From assembly GCA_023614405.1 (NCBI GenBank), contig CM042688.1, forward strand, positions 378,993,331 through 379,057,330: a stretch of DNA of 64,000 nucleotides, in the 5' to 3' direction. Of the stretch, positions 49,001-59,564 are shown in pieces; the stretch's first letter is position 1, and the number at the start of each line of letters is the position of its first letter. The notes under the pieces are model-generated. The model was given only the letters and a program-made list of their open reading frames with translations. It was not told the DNA's origin and did not search any database. The position numbers and the translations under genes are program-made. This DNA is from Avena insularis. Its lineage: Eukaryota; Streptophyta; Magnoliopsida; Poales; Poaceae.

Positions 49001-49440
49001 GCTTACAGCGTGAAGATAAGACCTGAATAAGGCCTGGCAACGCATCTGCTGCGCACTATCAGAGATATATCCGTGCCTACAGGTACGATGAACATGCCTT
49101 GACGGACGCGTCGGGTGCTCACACCCATACACTGGAATTCGACTCCTGTAAGGCCTTCGCGGCATGAGTCGAATTACGCCAGCAATTTCCGAATTCGAGT
49201 CCGGGGACTCGAGTTTGAGTAGGTGACGTTGTTTTTGCCCTAGAGAAATTAACTGGTCTCGATCCATCGAGCGCACCAGGCACGTTTACCATCATCCCTA
49301 TGAACTACTATAAATTCGACTGACCCGATGAACTTCCGGGTGAAGTGCTTCGCACTCGACATAATTGTCGACTCCAACATCCTAATGCAAGACTCAAGAC
49401 TTCTGAGTCTCCATCCGAATCTACGATTCACATGGACACT
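46014..49440 (+). other. Non-coding interior of the nested element
   Basis: Short frames only (up to about 147 codons), none with a recognisable domain. Composition changes sharply near 46810, from AT-rich to a CG-dinucleotide- and CGACTC-rich stretch built of degenerate short repeats. Confidence 0.65.
48464..48840 (+). repeat. Degenerate repeat block: hairpin plus CTCGGGGGCTACTCC motif
   Basis: Four units, each a hairpin of the form TCGARTC-TAC-GAYTCGA (48464-48480, 48563-48579, 48670-48686, 48785-48801) followed by a CTCRGGGGCTACTCC-like motif and usually CATAGGGAGCGCTGG. A fifth hairpin (49417-49429) plus motif forms the 3' end of the interior and includes the polypurine tract. Confidence 0.75.
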
Positions 49441-49450
49441 CGGGGGCTAC
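49436..49450 (+). other. Polypurine tract region of the nested element
   Basis: ACACTCGGGGGCTAC directly before the 3' LTR (TGACATGGG). The G-rich core serves as plus-strand primer in related elements. Confidence 0.65.
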
Positions 49451-50081
49451 TGACATGGGTATGCCCAACAGGCACTCAACTACAACCTACCTGGTGCGAC
49501 TCGATGGAAGGCCCACTCAATGAATTGCCAAGGTACATGACGCCTATGACGGTTCGACTGATACGAAGCCTACAAGGACACAGACTCCTGGCATAACAAG
49601 ACAAGGAAAGTACAAGACTAGACTAGATACGAACTCTGACTTGTAAACCAATTCGTATTGGTACCTGAGACCTAGCCTCCCCATATATAAAGTCTAGGAG
49701 GGTCCAACGAGTAGGTATCCTCTCCCCCAACAGGCAATCTCTCAATCGCAACACGCTACGCCACAATAGATCTAGACAAACCGCGATTCCCACAATAGAC
49801 AATAGATCTAGACATCGTGACTCCCCCAATAGATAGATCTACGATCTCTCATACGCCAGATCCAATCTGCGTAACACCGCCATCGGCGACATTGTAATCC
49901 TTCGGATCATCATCAATCAAGAGCAGACAAGCAGGAGTAGGGTCCTCTACAAGACCTGAACCTGGGTAAACCTTGCGTCCCTGTGTGCTTGTTTGCTAGC
50001 CGTACCGAGATCTCCAGCGCTCCTCTCGTCTCCAAAACCCAAGTCCATAACAATGGGCATTGATGAGTTAAACCCTCGTCA
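49451..50081 (+). repeat. 3' LTR of the nested element, 631 bp
   Basis: TGACATGGG...CCCTCGTCA, same length as the 5' LTR. TATATAAA at 49684-49691. Confidence 0.93.
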
Positions 50082-50153
50082 CTCACTTTGGTTTTTGAAA
50101 CTAAGTTTTTGTTCGGACGTCCATTCTAACTAGGATCTCCTATGGTCAGGATG

Positions 50154-50165
50154 GCTCTGATACCA
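50154..50165 (-). other. Primer-binding site of the chromovirus
   Basis: Minus-strand TGGTATCAGAGC three bases from the LTR end (...GTGTTGACA). It sets the 5' LTR boundary at 50169. Confidence 0.92.
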
Positions 50166-50168
50166 ACT

Positions 50169-53100
50169 TGTCAACACCCGGATTTTTAATCCCAGATGCC
50201 TGTTATGCCATACATCACAATCCCAGGATTACCATTTTTGCGAGACATAAAAGATTGGATATCACAATACATCATCCATTACAAACCATAATAAGGTCTT
50301 ACACAAATAAAGGATCTCATGATCCAGTCTTAGTACAAACAAGTAGCAGAATAAATAGCGTAGCGGTGGGCTCCATCTTCAGTGTCACAGGCAATGCTGA
50401 TGATGGGAGATGATCCTAGTTGTCATAGCCATCATGTTGTCCTCCTTCAGGGTAGCCCTCCTCATATTCTGGCCATAGGAATAGCCAGGGACAAAGCCAT
50501 GAGTATTCTTTAAGTACTCACAAACTATCACTAACAAGTAAGGTAGTTCTAGTAGGAATGCTAAGTTCTAAGTTTATTTGTAAAGTTAATTTTGAAACCT
50601 AAGCTGAGTTCAGAAACAAAGAAAGATAAAATAAAGTTTAAAATCACCTAAGTGGGAACTTAGTTGTCATAGTAACAACCATGTTGTGGTCAAGTCATGT
50701 CACAATTCATTTCATAAGTCATTTTGAAAACATCTGACAACGGAACAGTATGGCCACTCCAACTATCCATAACCACGGACGCGGTTATTCGAATAGTTTG
50801 ACACTCTGCAGAGGTGGTACACTTTCACCACAAAATTCGATACATCTGTCAGGGATAACCCTGAATCATCATACTTAGCATGCAGATAATCAAACATAAC
50901 CTTTCCTTTACACACTCTAGTATAAGCACCTCTCCTATGAGCTTGGCCTCCCAGCCATGACCATTTGTCATCCTGGGCACTGCATAGGTGGACAACATTG
51001 AGAGGTAGCCTCAGCTCAAACCTCTCCCGCGAGGGAACTAATACTAATGCATATAAACTTTTGGCTAAGCCTTACCCAATTCAGGTATTGTGGTTGTACG
51101 GTAAAATTGGAATGGTATCGCATCCGAACCCAACCATCAGTTTTTATAAAAGGGCTAAGGCTCATGCCTTAACATTTTCATCATCATCATAAACCATTTG
51201 TGTTTCTCAACACATGTCAAAACATGTCAATAGAATGACTCATCATTCCAAGGTTTTCACAAGTCATTTTCACCAAGTATTCCCATCTAAAGTGATCAAG
51301 TTTTGGTTTAGCTCTAAACTACTAAGTTAAGAGTGTTCACTAAGGTGGGATGCTAATCTCAATCTCATGCCATAGAATGACATCTAAGTATAACTAGATA
51401 GGTCAAGTTTTATACTCTTTATGCTATCTATAACAAAGTAAGGAACTTTGGTAAAGTAAAAGAAAGTAAAACTTGTAAATAAAACTTTGAGTAGGTATAA
51501 GTCAAAGGGTATAACCAAAGCATGCCTAATGCATCTTGCTTAGGTTATCTTTCTTAAGTCTAACTTGCTAAAAATAGCTTGCAAGGGTTATCTTGCATTG
51601 TTAATGATGGCTTGCCTTGGTTGGTGCAGTGGTTGAAATTCTCCTCGTCTTCTTCGGGGTAGAACTCCTCCTCCTCGTAGACTTGGTCGGTATTATCGTC
51701 TATAAATACATACGGAATACACAATCATCAAACAATACTTAACTAGTATACTTATCACACTAAGGTACACATTTGATGATCCATTATCATCACAAACATC
51801 ACAAGATTTAATGAACTAGTTTCATTTATTTTATTTGAGAAAAGTAATTTCTACTCATTGAAATTAACTAAGATTTAATATTCTCCAATTAAAATATGGG
51901 ATCATGTGGACACATGTCATCACCACATACTCTAATATATGGGAATGTGATTAAAGGTTGGATCACATTTTAATAATTTTAAGTTTAATAATTAATGATT
52001 TAAAGTGACTAGAAATGCCTATATAGCATTATTTTGGTACTAGTCCAAAGTCACTACATGCAAACCTTAATATTATTACATATTAAGATAGGTTTGGTTA
52101 AATGTGATTTTTGAGAGTTGGAATCAACTCAAAAGCTATTTTGGTTGAATTTATAAAATGTTTGAGTGTGAAAAAACTTTTGTCTTGTTATTTTATCTAG
52201 GAGAGATCTATAACTCTAAATGATTTAAATCCAATGGGCTTGGATAGAGATTTTAATTAGCTTTCCAACAAAATTGTAATCACTCACTTTGGATTTGTAA
52301 AATTCCCTGAATTGATTTTTGAACTAAGGGATAGAACTAGGTTTACTTCTAAAAAGAAAAATCTAAATTTGAATCATAGGGCTAGCGCGGGAACACTAAC
52401 GGGCCGGCCCAGTTTCACTCCGCAGCGCTGAGGACTGCTGACAGGGGGTCCCTCCTGTCAGTGGCTCATTAAATGTGAAGCGGTACGGGGCATTGTGGAC
52501 CGTAGGATTAGAGCTAGCATCTACAGCTGGGGTTTATCGTCGACGACGGAGTTGTCGTCGGCGAGAGGGAACCCTAACGGCCCAGTAGGGTGCGGTGAGG
52601 GTGTACCAGGGTTCCAGCGAGTGTGGCGAGGCGGGCAAATGAACGAGGAGGCGACAGTGAGCTCAGGCGAAGTCGCGGCAGAGGCTGGGGTGGACGAAAT
52701 CGACGGCAGGGTCTCCTCCTCTGTTGCGGCTATCTCCGGTGAAATTCTGGCGACTGGCTGCTCGAGCTGCTCCGGCGAGAGGTGGGGAAGGATCAGTGGA
52801 GAAAGGGGAGTGTGAGAGTGTGAAGAATTCGTGCTGGGGAGGCTCCCTTATATAGGCAAGGGCGGGGAGGTGGGCGGAGCTGCGGTGTGACGGCAGAGGG
52901 GGCTACCGGCATGGGCGAGGTAGGCGGACGGTGGGTGGTTCCCTGGCGGTCAGATAGGGCGTAAAGGCGGTGCTAGGGGCTGTGGATAGCGGTCGGGAGC
53001 GTCGCGCGCTCTGAAAGACAGAGGCGGTGCTCGACGTGTTCCGGGTGGTCAAAGCGGGCGGTGTGCCTGATGAGGTCGGTAGCGGCGTGTGGCGGTCTGT

Positions 53101-54025
53101 CGGTGACGGCGCTCTGGCGTGCGCTGGCGCGTTGCACAGACTCAGTGCGGGGGGTGGCTTCAATGGTCCAGGGGCTATCTTTGGCTGTAGGGTGGACCGT
53201 GGGCAGCGCTGAGGTCACGCCTCCCTTCCTGGAGCGGCGGAGAGGGGCGCATGACCGACCGGCGAGCATGGCGTCAGGGTGGTGTGGTACTGGCGCTAGG
53301 GACTAGGGGATGGCTTGGTTTTGGCCTGGTTAGAGTTAGGAGGGACAGAGGGAGTAAATGGGGTGCAAATGGGTGACAAAACCCTGTAGAAACAGTGAGT
53401 CTAATCTAGAGTGTGATCACTGCCTGCCAAGTGTTTGACAAAATGGCCGAAAGAAATCAAGTTTGGAATTTTGAAATGAAATTTGGTGGAGTTGTTTGTC
53501 ACATGCTTAAGCATCTCTGGTTGCTAGGATTTGTCAAATGGAATTCATTTGGATGGTTTTTTTAAAAGGGTGATCTATACATATAAACTAGATTCCATTT
53601 TCAAATGTCTTTTAAATTTGGAGTTTAAATGTTTTTGGAAGATCACAAAGTGGGGCTTGGTACATCTTAACTTGTACTAGCAAGGGGTGCAAAGATCCAC
53701 ATTTGTTTCTGTTGGAATTTGAGTGCTAGGAATACCCAAAGTGGGCTAGTTGATTAAAATGGCCAAAATGACCATTCCCATTTATTAATTGTATTTGATT
53801 TCTTTTTCGTTGGATTTTGCTTGGGAATGATCTAGATGATGTGGCATTCATCTTATAATCATTTTACAACCATTAGAACAAACAATCATGGCAATTCAAA
53901 TCAATTATTATTTAATGCAACACACATATGCATGCTTAAATATTTTTAATTGAAAAAGTTTTTGTTAACCCTAAATTGGGTGATTTGGATCTTAATAACC
54001 TTGATTAAAGATTTGGGATGTTACA
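50169..54025 (-). repeat. Chromovirus 5' LTR, 3857 bp
   Basis: TGTCAACACCC...GGGATGTTACA. It is 75 bases shorter than the 3' LTR, through scattered indels in the GC-rich block. The minus-strand TATA box is at 52847-52854. Confidence 0.92.
52847..52854 (-). promoter_or_regulatory. TATA box of the chromovirus 5' LTR
   Basis: Minus-strand TATATAAG; this would drive genomic RNA toward gag and pol. Confidence 0.7.
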
Positions 54026-54281
54026 TCGGGTAGGAGGCAGCCGGCATAGAGATCTTCGATGGTGATGCCCCATCAAAGCTCTACGGGTCACAACCATAAG
54101 CCGCGGGGTTGTTCGGTGATGACGCACCATCACCACTCTTCGCATCAGAGCCATCCGCCGCGGGGCTGTTCGGTGGTGAGGCACCACTACCGCTCTTCGG
54201 GTCAGAGACATCCGCTGCGGTGCTCTTCGGTGGTGAGGCACCATCATCCTCCACGGCAAGGCTCCTCGGTGATGAAGCCAT
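54026..54281 (-). pseudogene. Gene A exon 1, 5' part with 19-residue repeats
   Basis: ATG at 54281 opens a frame beginning MASSPRSLAVE, followed by four 57-bp (19-residue) repeats of the form xDGASPPxSxAADxSDPKS starting at 54248, 54191, 54134 and 54077. The third contains TAG (54081-54083) near its end. The fourth is cut after 52 bases by the chromovirus and is completed by the first five new bases at 35676-35672, keeping both frame and 19-residue period. This shows the two exon halves belong together. No folded domain is recognisable. Confidence 0.75.
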
Positions 54282-54775
54282 AGACAAAAAATCTAGATCC
54301 CCAAAGATGATGAACAGTGAACAAAGAAATGAACAAGAGCATCTAGGAAGAAAATAGAGATCGGTAAGAACAACAAAATAAGGAAAAGGAAGAAGGTATA
54401 TGTAGTGAAAAAAGGAAGATCGATACCGAAAACCACGCATCAACAACTGCTGCGGGTTTCGCTAGAGACATCGCGAGGGGGAGGAAAAAAGGGGAGGAAA
54501 GAGAGAAGAGGGAGAAGCACTTGCTAGATAATGAAGCGGGAGAAGGGCGCGCGGTTGCTGCGGGCAACGATCTCTCCGAGCAGAGGTTACAATGGGGGGC
54601 GAAATCATGGCAGCGAGATTCGTGGGATGACGACCGGAGGAGGCGGAGGAGATCATGAGGGAGAGAGAGCGGGAATAGCGGAAGACGGATATGGACAAAA
54701 TGTATCGGTACTGTTACCATGTCTGGACCTAGACGCAATTTATATTTTATTAAAAAATGAAATAAACGGAGAAAA

Positions 54776-56084
54776 CAATTTACCCAACAAAATTTAAAAA
54801 CAGAGAGAAGTACGGAGGATTCTAAATGAGCAGTGTGTTCCTACTTAAAAAAAGTGTAGCTTGTGAAAAATATATAAAAATATTAATGGTTGAGTAATTA
54901 AGAATTATTAAAAGGAACCATGATACAAACTGGGGAAAATGTAGATTCTTTATTATAAAACATGTTGGAGGTTTTGACTTATATCTTAAGTTTCCCGTCC
55001 AAAACATCAGTGATACCCCAGATCCATCACACACAATCTAACACAAATCCCCCACAAAATAAAGGTATATAGATATCAGAGCGTGTATGTTATAAGTTTC
55101 CTGAAGTGCAAGCACTAGCGTTATGAAAAAATGTCGAAGCATAGAGGTAAAACAACTTTGTAAAAAGTGAGGAAAAACAAGGGAAGTACAGAACAGGTAC
55201 AAAGGGCAGTGCGTTTGAAGTACAAGCAGTACTACAATGACAATGGTTGAAGTGCTGAGTCAATATTATAAAACAAATTATAGGCATTTTAATTTTATTT
55301 CTTTAAATATGTGTGGGGGAGACCCCCCAAACCCCTCCCTCCCTGGCACACAATTTTCACCACACACATTCTACCAAAACTCAAAAATAGGAGAAAACAA
55401 TTTACCTAGAAAAATTAAAACACGGAGAAGTATGGAGGATTCTGGATGAGCAACATGTTCCTACTTAAAAAAGAAGTGCAACATGTAAATTACATAAAAT
55501 ATGTTAATGGTTGAGAAATTATGTTTTATTCAAAAGAACCATGATGCAAACGGGCAAAAAATGTAGATTCTTTATTATAACAAAAATGTTTGAGGTTTTG
55601 ACTTATATCTTATAACAAAAAATTGTAAGCAACACCCAAAAAATCCATGATAACCCAAAATCCATCACGCACAATCTAACACAAATTGCAAGCATTACCG
55701 TGATGCAAAAAATGGCTAAGCACAAAGATATTAAATATTTGTAAAAATGAGAAAAACAAAGGAAGTACAGAAAAATGTAACCTGAAAAAATTTCGGTAAA
55801 AGCAGTACCAAAATGACAAATGTTGAAGTGTTGCGTGTATATTCTAAAAACATTATAGGCATTGTTCATTTTATATTTTTAAAAATGTGGGGGAGACCCC
55901 CAACCCCCCCTTTCCCTCCCTCGGACCCATTTTTTACCACATACATTCTACAAAAACTCAAAAACGCAGAATATAAATGACAAAACAACAACAATACAGA
56001 ATATACTACTATGGCAGTTCTTGTAATGTACAGAAAACAGTACGAAGAACAAAAATATAAAAAACAAGTTGGCATCCTAGCTTC
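54776..56084. repeat. Tandem repeat upstream of gene A, about 570-620 bp units
   Basis: Two near-complete units (from 54776 and 55397) share ACAATTTACC, GGAGGATTCTRRATGAGCA, GTTCCTACTTAAAAAA and TGTAGATTCTTTATTATAA. GTGGGGGAGACCCCC lies near each unit end (55312, 55886). A partial third unit resumes at about 56548-56690 after a GC-rich island. The array is AT-rich with frequent AGTAC words like the array 3' of gene A. Untranslated exons or promoter of gene A may lie between 54282 and here, but I cannot place them. Confidence 0.8.
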
Positions 56085-56547
56085 GTCGCCTCACCAACCT
56101 CCGACCGCACTCTGGCTTGCCCTGCACTGCCCGCATTCCTCCCTGCTCCCGCCATGCTCGGACCCGTTGCCGCACCACCACACCTATGCGCCGTCCGCCC
56201 GCTGACCCCGATCTGGCTTGCTCTTCCCTCCCTGCTCCGGTCATGCTCGACCCGTCGCTGCGCCATGCTCTGCACCGCCCACTTCCGTCCCTGCTCTGGC
56301 CATGCTCGGACCCGTCGCTGCGCAACCAGACCTCTGCGCCGTACGCCCACCTCGAGCCGCTCCTCTCTGCCGCCTCCCACAGCATCGCCTGCAGCCCCTC
56401 TAACACATCGCCTCCTACCGACCACCATCGACAACAACACTACTACATGTGCCTTGTTTGCCGTCGCCAGCCGTGGAGCTTCGCCTCGCCAGAGCTCCGC
56501 CTCGTCGACACCGCCGCTGGCAACGAAACCTGTCTCTCTGACCAAAT
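56085..56547. other. GC-rich island with short tandem repeats
   Basis: A sharply GC-rich block inside AT-rich repeats. A unit of the form TCCCTGCTCYGGCCATGCTCGGACCCGTCGCTGCG recurs near 56141, 56230 and 56289. Long frames exist on both strands (up to 183 codons on the minus strand), but they are Arg/Gly/Ala-rich or Pro/Cys-rich repeat products without a domain. It may be a captured GC-rich gene fragment or a degenerate 5' exon. No function is assigned. Confidence 0.6.
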
Positions 56548-56690
56548 CTACACCACACACATTCTACAGAATTCAAAATCACAGAATAAAATATATCAAT
56601 AAAAACAGCAGTACATAGCATACTACAATGAAAGTTTCAGTTGAGTACTCAAGCAGTACGAAGAACAAACGTAAAGAAGTACGAGTTATT

Positions 56691-57411
56691 GCAGAATAAT
56701 ATTCTGCCATCGATTGCAGAATAGTCGACGTATATAGAGAGAGAGGGCCGAACTATTCTGAAACCGGTGTGCAGACCATGTTGAACTTCCTTTGATGAGT
56801 AATTGTACTTTCCGACAAACTGCTAAAAAATAAGCTATTATACTTCTTTGATAAGATATGTATTTTAAATCGTTTCCCAACCGTATATTGAAATTGCACA
56901 AATAATAAAGCTAAGGAAATTCGAAAACTTTTATATCTCTTAACATTTTCACAAAGTAATTTCAAAAATCGGAAATATGTCTAAAAACGAGAAGACAGTA
57001 CTTTCGCTCTAGTTTGCGAACTGTTTATCCAAATGGTGCAAATGATATACCGTTAGAAACACAATAAAATTTCACAACTTTTTCGTGTTCAAAGTTTTCC
57101 CAATTCCTGATAGTTTTTTAATAGATTTTAAAATATAGAAATTTGGATCTAGTCAAAAAGGGCGGACTGTATTTTTACGATTATTTTTCAACCGTTTATC
57201 CGAATAACGCAAAAAACTAGTGGAATGCACATGCGTTTCCATGGCTCCTTACATTTATGTCTAGTGGAGCACATGTTACACGCGTAAACAATATATGCAA
57301 ATATATAAATACATAGATAAAATATTCACATAATATTTAAAACATTTAAAGATTTACTTCACATGGTTCAATGTAATATATATAAAATCTAAGGACTGGC
57401 AAAATTATCTC
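56691..57411. other. Unassigned AT-rich intergenic segment
   Basis: No coding frame or repeat family recognised. The AGTAC-rich repeat style stops near 56690, so the boundary of the element carrying gene A may be close, but I found no convincing terminal inverted repeat. Confidence 0.4.
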
Positions 57412-57855
57412 TTATTCACTAAGACATCCTCCATTAACATGCCTAAAGTATTCTCGTATAACACCAGGAATGTTGTCCTCGACTTCATTTGCGTGGTACT
57501 TAAGCAAATGTATCAAAAACTTTTTTCTCAACTCATAGCCATCATGCACAAGCAATCTATTTTGTTAACATGGAGTTTTTCCATGAAAATCTAATAACTA
57601 TGAACATAGAATACTCACTGTGTAAATTAGATGAACAAGTTTTGTTCATCCCACGAGAGCATAAAACTAAAAACTAAATAACCCGATAAATTCATGTAAA
57701 TGAATTGATTTTCGTTATCTTGGTTGATAGACTTGTAAATATAAAATAAGCTGCTTGTAATGAGAACCAAATAAAATTACCTATCAGAGCTTGTTGGTAT
57801 AGAATACTATGATGATATTTACGTGGCCAAAAATATATATCAGAATTCCAGCTAA

Positions 57856-58784
57856 GTTGTGCTATTTCTTTTTTTAATAGGAGATCCCCTCGAAAGGGGT
57901 TGGAAGCCTTTCATTAAAGCAAGATGGTGGAGATACAGATTTTCACGCCGGACCCTAAATAACAGGAAATAACAACCAGGGGGCAACAACAACAAGCCCA
58001 AAAGCCCCCCGAACCAGGGGGCAACAACACCACCATGTCGAGAACGAGTGCGACGAGCTGAAGAACCACTCCCCCTCGTCGCCTTGGCTGGCCAGGAGCA
58101 GAATCACCACACCGCAAACTGCGTCACGGCGTCGTTCCCCTGCCTCCACAGATGGCCAGGAACAAATGCATCGTAGCACCTTGCTTCAAACATGAGAGAC
58201 AACAACACATCTTATTGAAAGGGGGCTCGCCCCAAGAAGCCCCCGATTCGTCTTCCACCATGGAAGCACGGGGGAGCGGCCCGAGAGCAACCACCTGTCA
58301 TTGTGCTGATGCGGCAGAAAGGAAAACCCCCAGCCACCTCTCACACCATCGGAGCCTTCACTCGTCCTCTCCCTCCCCTCACCACCACGGATGGCCAGAG
58401 GAAGAGAACGAAGCAGAAGGGAACCCCAGGAGGGTGAGGGGCAGAGGAAGACCTTATTTGCGGAGATCCCTGCTGCAGGGGAGCTCGGCACCACCTCCGA
58501 CCATCAAAGCATGGCTCCGAGGAAGAACCACCGCATGATGCACCAGGTTCGGCCTGAAAACACCGGTGCCCTACTCCAATCTACCGGCAAATAGCCAATA
58601 ACTCTACAACTACTCCTAGAGACTACCCCGGCACCTCTCCTCAGCCATCTATGGCCGGAAAAACCGGCGGAGAAGGCTCAGGATTGGCCCGGCAAAACTT
58701 GGTCAACTCTCAAGAAAAGGGGGTGGGTGAGAGGAAGGGATAAGGTGAGAGTTGGGTCAATCCCGCTTCAGGTTGTGCTATTTC
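57856..58784 (-). mobile_element. LINE-like non-LTR retroposon with 13-bp target duplication
   Basis: GTTGTGCTATTTC occurs at both ends (57856-57868, 58772-58784). The 903-bp insert is GC-rich and ends, on the minus strand, in a seven-A run next to the duplication, so it reads minus. Duplication length and 3' A run fit target-primed reverse transcription. No reverse transcriptase is left, consistent with a 5'-truncated LINE reduced to its 3' region; a processed pseudogene is the alternative. Open frames inside (up to 128 codons) show no domain. It interrupts exon 4 of gene B. Confidence 0.75.
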
Positions 58785-59564
58785 AAGAGCTTCATTTAGA
58801 TAGAGTGAGCACCTCTATAACTTTAATTGGTACCTCTCTTCCGAGAGGTTCAGAAAATGGTTCTAAGATGGATACACGATGTTCATGTTTGTCGATGGTG
58901 AATAAGATGGAGTCACCAAGAGATGCATGTGGCAACAAAATCTGCAAATGGTGACCATTAAAACACATAAATCATATCAAGAATGGACAAAATACCTAAC
59001 TTACCATGTCGAACGATGAGATATCGTGGTATATCCTAGGCCATCTATGAAACAATTTTGCCAACTCCTTAACATTTGGCTTTTTACGCCATTTCGGATG
59101 TCGTGTACCATCTATCATCATAGACTGGGATAAAAAAGATTAAAACCATTACAGTTATAGTAAATATGTGTGATTATAAGAACTTACACAAAATCTTAAG
59201 TCCATGTTGTGCACATGAGGCCTATGAATAGTTGTATCTCATCACATGCCACTATACGAAGAGCCATGTTGAAACAATCCTTGTCCATAGGTTGGTACAT
59301 CCTAAGTATGCCTTGAATTTTCTTTACAGTTAATTCCAGTGAAAAAGGTTTGGAGCTTTGCACCCATTCTTTCCTGCAAAATAGATGATAAGAATAATGT
59401 ATGAATATATACTAAAACTTGGTGATTATCTAACATGAGGCTTACTCCAAACATTTTGTATCGTCGATGGATATGATGTATTTGATCTCGTTAACTAACT
59501 CATGTGGTTTGGTGAGCACGATGCATGGGTTATTGGGATTGTTTTGTTTCAGTACATCTCGTGG

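Larger units (their letters stand above)
45362..50086 (+). mobile_element. Nested non-autonomous LTR element with CTCAC target duplication
   Basis: Two 631-bp LTRs (45367-45997, 49451-50081) bound a 3.45-kb interior without recognisable gag or pol. CTCAC directly flanks both ends (45362-45366, 50082-50086), a perfect 5-bp duplication inside the chromovirus leader. The primer-binding site after the left LTR reads TGGCGCCATCTGTGG, unlike the tRNA-iMet type elsewhere here; the form recalls grass Tat-like gypsy elements, a tentative assignment. The interior is dominated by short hairpins and CTCGGGGGCT motifs. It inserted in plus orientation, opposite to its host. Confidence 0.9.
35681..54025 (-). 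mobile_element. Ty3/gypsy chromovirus (Tekay/Del-like), with a nested element
   Basis: LTRs at 35681-39612 and 50169-54025 enclose, from the right on the minus strand, primer-binding site, an extra ORF, gag, then protease, reverse transcriptase, RNase H, integrase and chromodomain in one frame. Integrase after reverse transcriptase defines Ty3/gypsy, and the C-terminal chromodomain defines a chromovirus. The host site shows TCGG on both sides (35677-35680, 54026-54029), four bases rather than the usual five. The element carries 4.7 kb of a second element in its leader and several stops, so it is not autonomous. It lies in exon 1 of gene A. Confidence 0.92.
30204..54281 (-). pseudogene. Gene A: multi-exon Ulp1-like (peptidase C48) gene, split by a retrotransposon
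   Basis: I model about 13 exons on the minus strand: 54281-54026 plus 35680-35542 (exon 1, interrupted), 34799-33845, 33587-33514, 33384-33216, 33107-33017, 32947-32720, 32527-32358, 32218-31817, 31570-31309, 31129-31072, about 30960-30782, about 30707-30478, and 30374-30204. Most borders have GT...AG. The product would have a Ser/Pro/Ala-rich N-terminus, a Lys-rich and acidic middle, and two successive C48-type cores. C48 enzymes cleave SUMO-like proteins; in plants such genes are often carried by Mutator-like elements, and the flanking tandem repeats suggest that here. In-frame TAG at 54081-54083, 34663-34665, 32413-32415, 30363-30365 and 30288-30290, TAA at 32864-32866 and at least three frameshifts make it a pseudogene. 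No transposase is visible. Confidence 0.7.

Noticed and set aside
54005..54259. His/Arg-rich antisense frame
   Set aside because: Antisense shadow of the 57-bp coding repeats of gene A exon 1.
56009..56560. 183-codon minus-strand open frame, Arg/Gly-rich
   Set aside because: Product of a GC-rich degenerate repeat, with overlapping long frames on the other strand; no domain or splice context.
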